Source of the DNA: an uncultured Clostridia bacterium
GTDB lineage: Bacteria; Bacillota; Clostridia; Christensenellales; Borkfalkiaceae
Assembly (NCBI GenBank): GCA_904501815.1
Contig: CAJGCN010000077.1
Coordinates: 1 to 6,106, forward strand
Reading direction: 5' to 3'
Length of the DNA: 6,106 nucleotides
Shown: positions 3,257 to 6,106 of the stretch, piece by piece
Numbering within the stretch: the first letter of the stretch is position 1
Layout: each line of letters begins with the position of its first letter
The notes under the pieces: generated by a model
The model's input: only the letters and a program-made list of their open reading frames with translations
Told to the model about the DNA's origin: nothing
Database searches by the model: none
Position numbers and translations under genes: made by a program

Positions 3257-6106
3257 ATGGGAATGTACAAAAAGGTAGACACTTCTTTAAACTTCGTAGA
3301 AAGAGAAAAGAAGATCGTTGAATACTGGAATGAAAACAAAGTATTCGAAGCGAGTATGAAAGAACGCGAAGGGGGAGAAGAGTTTTCCTTCTACGACGGT
3401 CCGCCGACGGCGAACGGTAAACCGCATATCGGGCATATTCTCACCCGCGTTATGAAAGATATCGTGCCGAGATATAAAACTATGAAAGGTTGCCACGTTT
3501 TGAGAAAAGCGGGCTGGGATACGCACGGGCTTCCCGTTGAACTCGAAGTGGAAAAGCAACTCGGTTTCGAGCATAAAACGCAAATCGAAGGCTACGGCAT
3601 AGAACCGTTTATTAAAAAATGTAAGGAATCGGTGTGGAAATACTCGGCGGAATGGAAAAAAATGTCCGACCGTGTTGGCTACTGGTGCGATATGGACGAG
3701 CCGTACGTCACTTATCACGACGATTATATTGAATCGGAATGGTGGGCGATTAAGAAAATCCACGAAAAAGGCTTACTGTATAAAGGACACAAAATCGTAC
3801 CTTATTGCCCCCGTTGCGGAACGGCGCTCTCGTCGCACGAAGTTGCGCAAGGGTATAAGGATGTCAAACAACAAACGGCGTTCGTGAAGTTTAAGCTCGT
3901 CGGAAAAGAAAATACGTATATCCTTGCTTGGACGACCACTCCTTGGACGCTTCCTTCTAACGTTGCGCTCTGTATGCACCCCGACTACGACTACGTAGAA
4001 ATCCAAATGGACGAAAACGGAGAGAAGTATATTCTCGCGCAAGCTCTTTTGGAAAAAGTGTTTGGGGAAGAAGGGTATCAAGTCCTTTCCGTAAAGAAAG
4101 GCTCGGAATACGAATACGTAGAATACGAACCCTTGTATCCCTTCGGTAAGAACAAATTTAATTTCAAAGAAAAAGCTTACTACGTGACGAACGACGGCTA
4201 TGTCACCCTTTCCGACGGTACGGGCGTCGTGCATATCGCGCCTGCGTTCGGGGAAGACGACTATAAGGTGGGCAGAAGATATAATTTGCCCGTCGTACAG
4301 CTTATCGACGAAGAAGGGAAATTCCCCGAAGGTTGCGAATTCTTGACGGGGCGCGGGGCGCAAGCGTCTGACCCCGTAGTCGTCAAAGATTTAAAAGAAC
4401 GGGGATTGCTTTTGAAAACGCTGGAAATCGTGCACAGCTATCCTTTCTGCTGGCGTTGCGATACCCCGCTCATCTACTACGCGCGTTCGAGCTGGTTTAT
4501 TAAAGTGACGGCAATCAAAGATAGGCTGATTGCGGCGAACCGTTCGGTTAACTGGATGCCCGAAACAATTAAGGAAGGGCGTATGGGCAACTTCCTTGAA
4601 AACGTAATCGACTGGGGCTTATCCCGCGATCGGTATTGGGGTACGCCGTTGCCCGTTTGGGTATGCGCCGACTGTGGAGAAATTCACGTAATCGGATCGC
4701 GCGAAGAGCTTGCGGAAAAATGCGGTTGCGATAAGAATATCGAATTGCATCGCCCGTATTTGGACGAGCTTACCTGCAAATGCGAAAAGTGCGGCGGGAA
4801 AATGAGCCGTGCGCCCGAAGTAATCGACTGTTGGTTCGATTCGGGGTCTATGCCGTTTGCGCAGTATCACTATCCGTTTGAGAATAAAGAAGTATTCGAA
4901 CAGACTTTCCCTGCCGATTTTATTTCCGAAGCGGTAGACCAAACGCGCGGTTGGTTCTATACCTTGCTCGTTATCTCTACTTTACTGTTTGATAAAGCTC
5001 CGTTTAGGAACTGTATCGTGTTAGGGCACGTCAACGACAAGAACGGTATAAAAATGAGTAAGCATAAAGGCAACGTCGTCGACCCTTGGTCTGTGCTCGA
5101 CAAGCAGGGCGCAGATGCGGTGCGTTGGTATTTCTATACGTCTTCCGCTCCTTGGCTTCCGTCGAGATTTTATCCCGAAGCGGTTAGCGAAGCGCAGAGA
5201 AAGTATATGGGTACGCTTTGGAATACCTATGCGTTCTTCTGTTTATACGCTGATGTGGACGGCTACAATCCCGCCGAATACGATTTAAAAAACTGTAAGC
5301 TGTCGTTAATGGATAAATGGATTTTGTCCAAGCTCAACACCTTAATCGAAACGGTGGATAAAAATCTTGCCGTATATAATATTACGGATAGCGCGCGTGC
5401 GTTGCAAGACTTCTCGGATATTTTGTCGAACTGGTACGTCCGTCGCGGTCGCGACCGCTACTGGGGTAGCGAAATGACGGAAGATAAGGCGGCGGCGTAT
5501 ACCACTTTGTGGTACGTGCTGACGACCTTTGCAAAGCTCACCGCACCGTACACGCCGTTTATCGCGGAAGAGATGTATTTAAATCTTGTGCCTGCGTTCT
5601 TTAAAGACGCGCCTAAGAGCGTGCATCTTTGCGAGTTCCCCGTATGCGATAAAGAAATGGTAGACGAAGAACTTGAAAAGGGTATGGCGGTCGTGCTCGA
5701 TATCGTGAACTTAGGCCGTGCGGCGAGAAACACGGGCAACGTGAAAAACCGTCAGCCTTTGTCGGAAATGTACGTCGTGACAGCTCGCGCGGCGGAGCTT
5801 GACGAAGGGTTAAAGGCGATTGCGCTCGACGAATTGAATATTAAAGAATATAAATCGGCGGAAGATGCGGGCGAGTTTATTTTCTATAAGCTTAAACCCC
5901 AACTCAAAACGCTTGGACCGAAATACGGTAAAAAGCTTGGAATTATTTCTAAGTTCTTAGCAACCTGTGATGCAGGCGCAGTCGTAGACGCGGTTAGAAA
6001 TGGCGGGTCGTTCGTTCTTCCCGAAGATAGCGAAGTGGTGCTTTTGGAAGAAGACTTGCAAATCTTTACCGAAAGTAAAGCGGGATTTATTTCCGCGAGC
6101 GACAAC
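3257..6106 (+). CDS. ileS: Isoleucyl-tRNA synthetase (3' end beyond window)
   Basis: The frame is open for 950 codons to the right edge; relatives of this long form have roughly 1,030-1,050 residues, so under about 100 are missing. It is a class Ia synthetase that charges tRNA-Ile in the cytoplasm. Seen in order: GPPTANGKPHIGH (48-60, HIGH at 57-60), CPRC (184-187), the CP1 editing domain with WTTTPW (225-230) and GTGVVHIAPAFGEDD (321-335) including the conserved acidic pair, CWRC (398-401), DWGLSRDRYWG (452-462), zinc-type pairs CADC (470-473) and CEKC (509-512), KMSKH (599-603) in place of KMSKS, and NWYVRRGRDRYW (725-736) of the anticodon-binding domain. TANGKPHIGH and KMSKHKGN resemble the long type-2-like (eukaryote-like) IleRS class rather than the E. 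coli type. Expression is predicted to follow tRNA-Ile charging through the T-box. Confidence 0.95.
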   Translation, partial: MGMYKKVDTSLNFVEREKKIVEYWNENKVFEASMKEREGGEEFSFYDGPPTANGKPHIGHILTRVMKDIVPRYKTMKGCHVLRKAGWDTHGLPVELEVEKQLGFEHKTQIEGYGIEPFIKKCKESVWKYSAEWKKMSDRVGYWCDMDEPYVTYHDDYIESEWWAIKKIHEKGLLYKGHKIVPYCPRCGTALSSHEVAQGYKDVKQQTAFVKFKLVGKENTYILAWTTTPWTLPSNVALCMHPDYDYVEIQMDENGEKYILAQALLEKVFGEEGYQVLSVKKGSEYEYVEYEPLYPFGKNKFNFKEKAYYVTNDGYVTLSDGTGVVHIAPAFGEDDYKVGRRYNLPVVQLIDEEGKFPEGCEFLTGRGAQASDPVVVKDLKERGLLLKTLEIVHSYPFCWRCDTPLIYYARSSWFIKVTAIKDRLIAANRSVNWMPETIKEGRMGNFLENVIDWGLSRDRYWGTPLPVWVCADCGEIHVIGSREELAEKCGCDKNIELHRPYLDELTCKCEKCGGKMSRAPEVIDCWFDSGSMPFAQYHYPFENKEVFEQTFPADFISEAVDQTRGWFYTLLVISTLLFDKAPFRNCIVLGHVNDKNGIKMSKHKGNVVDPWSVLDKQGADAVRWYFYTSSAPWLPSRFYPEAVSEAQRKYMGTLWNTYAFFCLYADVDGYNPAEYDLKNCKLSLMDKWILSKLNTLIETVDKNLAVYNITDSARALQDFSDILSNWYVRRGRDRYWGSEMTEDKAAAYTTLWYVLTTFAKLTAPYTPFIAEEMYLNLVPAFFKDAPKSVHLCEFPVCDKEMVDEELEKGMAVVLDIVNLGRAARNTGNVKNRQPLSEMYVVTARAAELDEGLKAIALDELNIKEYKSAEDAGEFIFYKLKPQLKTLGPKYGKKLGIISKFLATCDAGAVVDAVRNGGSFVLPEDSEVVLLEEDLQIFTESKAGFISASDN

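Noticed and set aside
2920..3321. Short frames in the ileS leader on both strands (2920-3138, 2949-3185, 3130-3321)
   Set aside because: They overlap the promoter, T-box structure and terminator and lack ribosome binding sites; structured RNA explains the region.
1..6106. CRISPR array, insertion sequence, phage or defence system
   Set aside because: No repeated spacer-like units, transposase, inverted-repeat ends or defence-type domains are visible; all genes are housekeeping types.

Overview
The window looks like a chromosomal housekeeping segment from a Bacillota (Firmicutes) genome, most likely a Clostridia-type lineage. This rests on sigma-A promoters close to consensus with 17-base spacers, AGGAG-like ribosome binding sites, a tRNA-responsive T-box leader on ileS, a clostridial-style pyridoxamine kinase, and an archaeal-type aspartyl-tRNA synthetase. 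The lineage is inferred from these features; no 16S gene or other phylogenetic marker is present.

Layout from left to right. (1) Bases 2-283 are the last 93 codons of a CapD/FlaA1-type nucleotide-sugar dehydratase/epimerase on the + strand. (2) A perfect 10-bp stem with T-rich flanks on both sides (about 302-345) can terminate this gene and also the - strand transcript that converges on it. (3) Bases 346-523, - strand, hold no convincing protein. They do hold a structured RNA of about 178 nt behind a TTGACA-17-TATACT promoter, read here as a probable 6S RNA. (4) A pyridoxamine kinase gene (574-1386, - strand) lies just upstream of that RNA and has a perfect TTGACA-17-TATAAT promoter. (5) A compact divergent intergenic region separates it from an archaeal-type AspRS gene (1531-2862, + strand). 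(6) Bases 2863-3256 hold a hairpin at the AspRS stop codon, a strong promoter and a full T-box leader: Stem I with an AUC specifier, Stem III, antiterminator and terminator. (7) ileS starts at 3257 and is still open at the right edge, with 950 codons visible.

How the parts relate. Two of the four protein genes charge tRNAs. IleRS is predicted to be controlled by uncharged tRNA-Ile through the T-box. The AspRS has no such leader; it carries a histidine at the position linked to relaxed Asp/Asn tRNA recognition, so it may also make Asp-tRNA(Asn) for an amidotransferase encoded elsewhere. Pyridoxamine kinase serves vitamin B6 salvage. The 6S RNA would act globally on RNA polymerase. I see no phage, transposon, CRISPR or defence gene. 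The least ordinary items are regulatory: a T-box with a divergent antiterminator bulge, the probable 6S RNA gene, and the overlapping divergent promoters.
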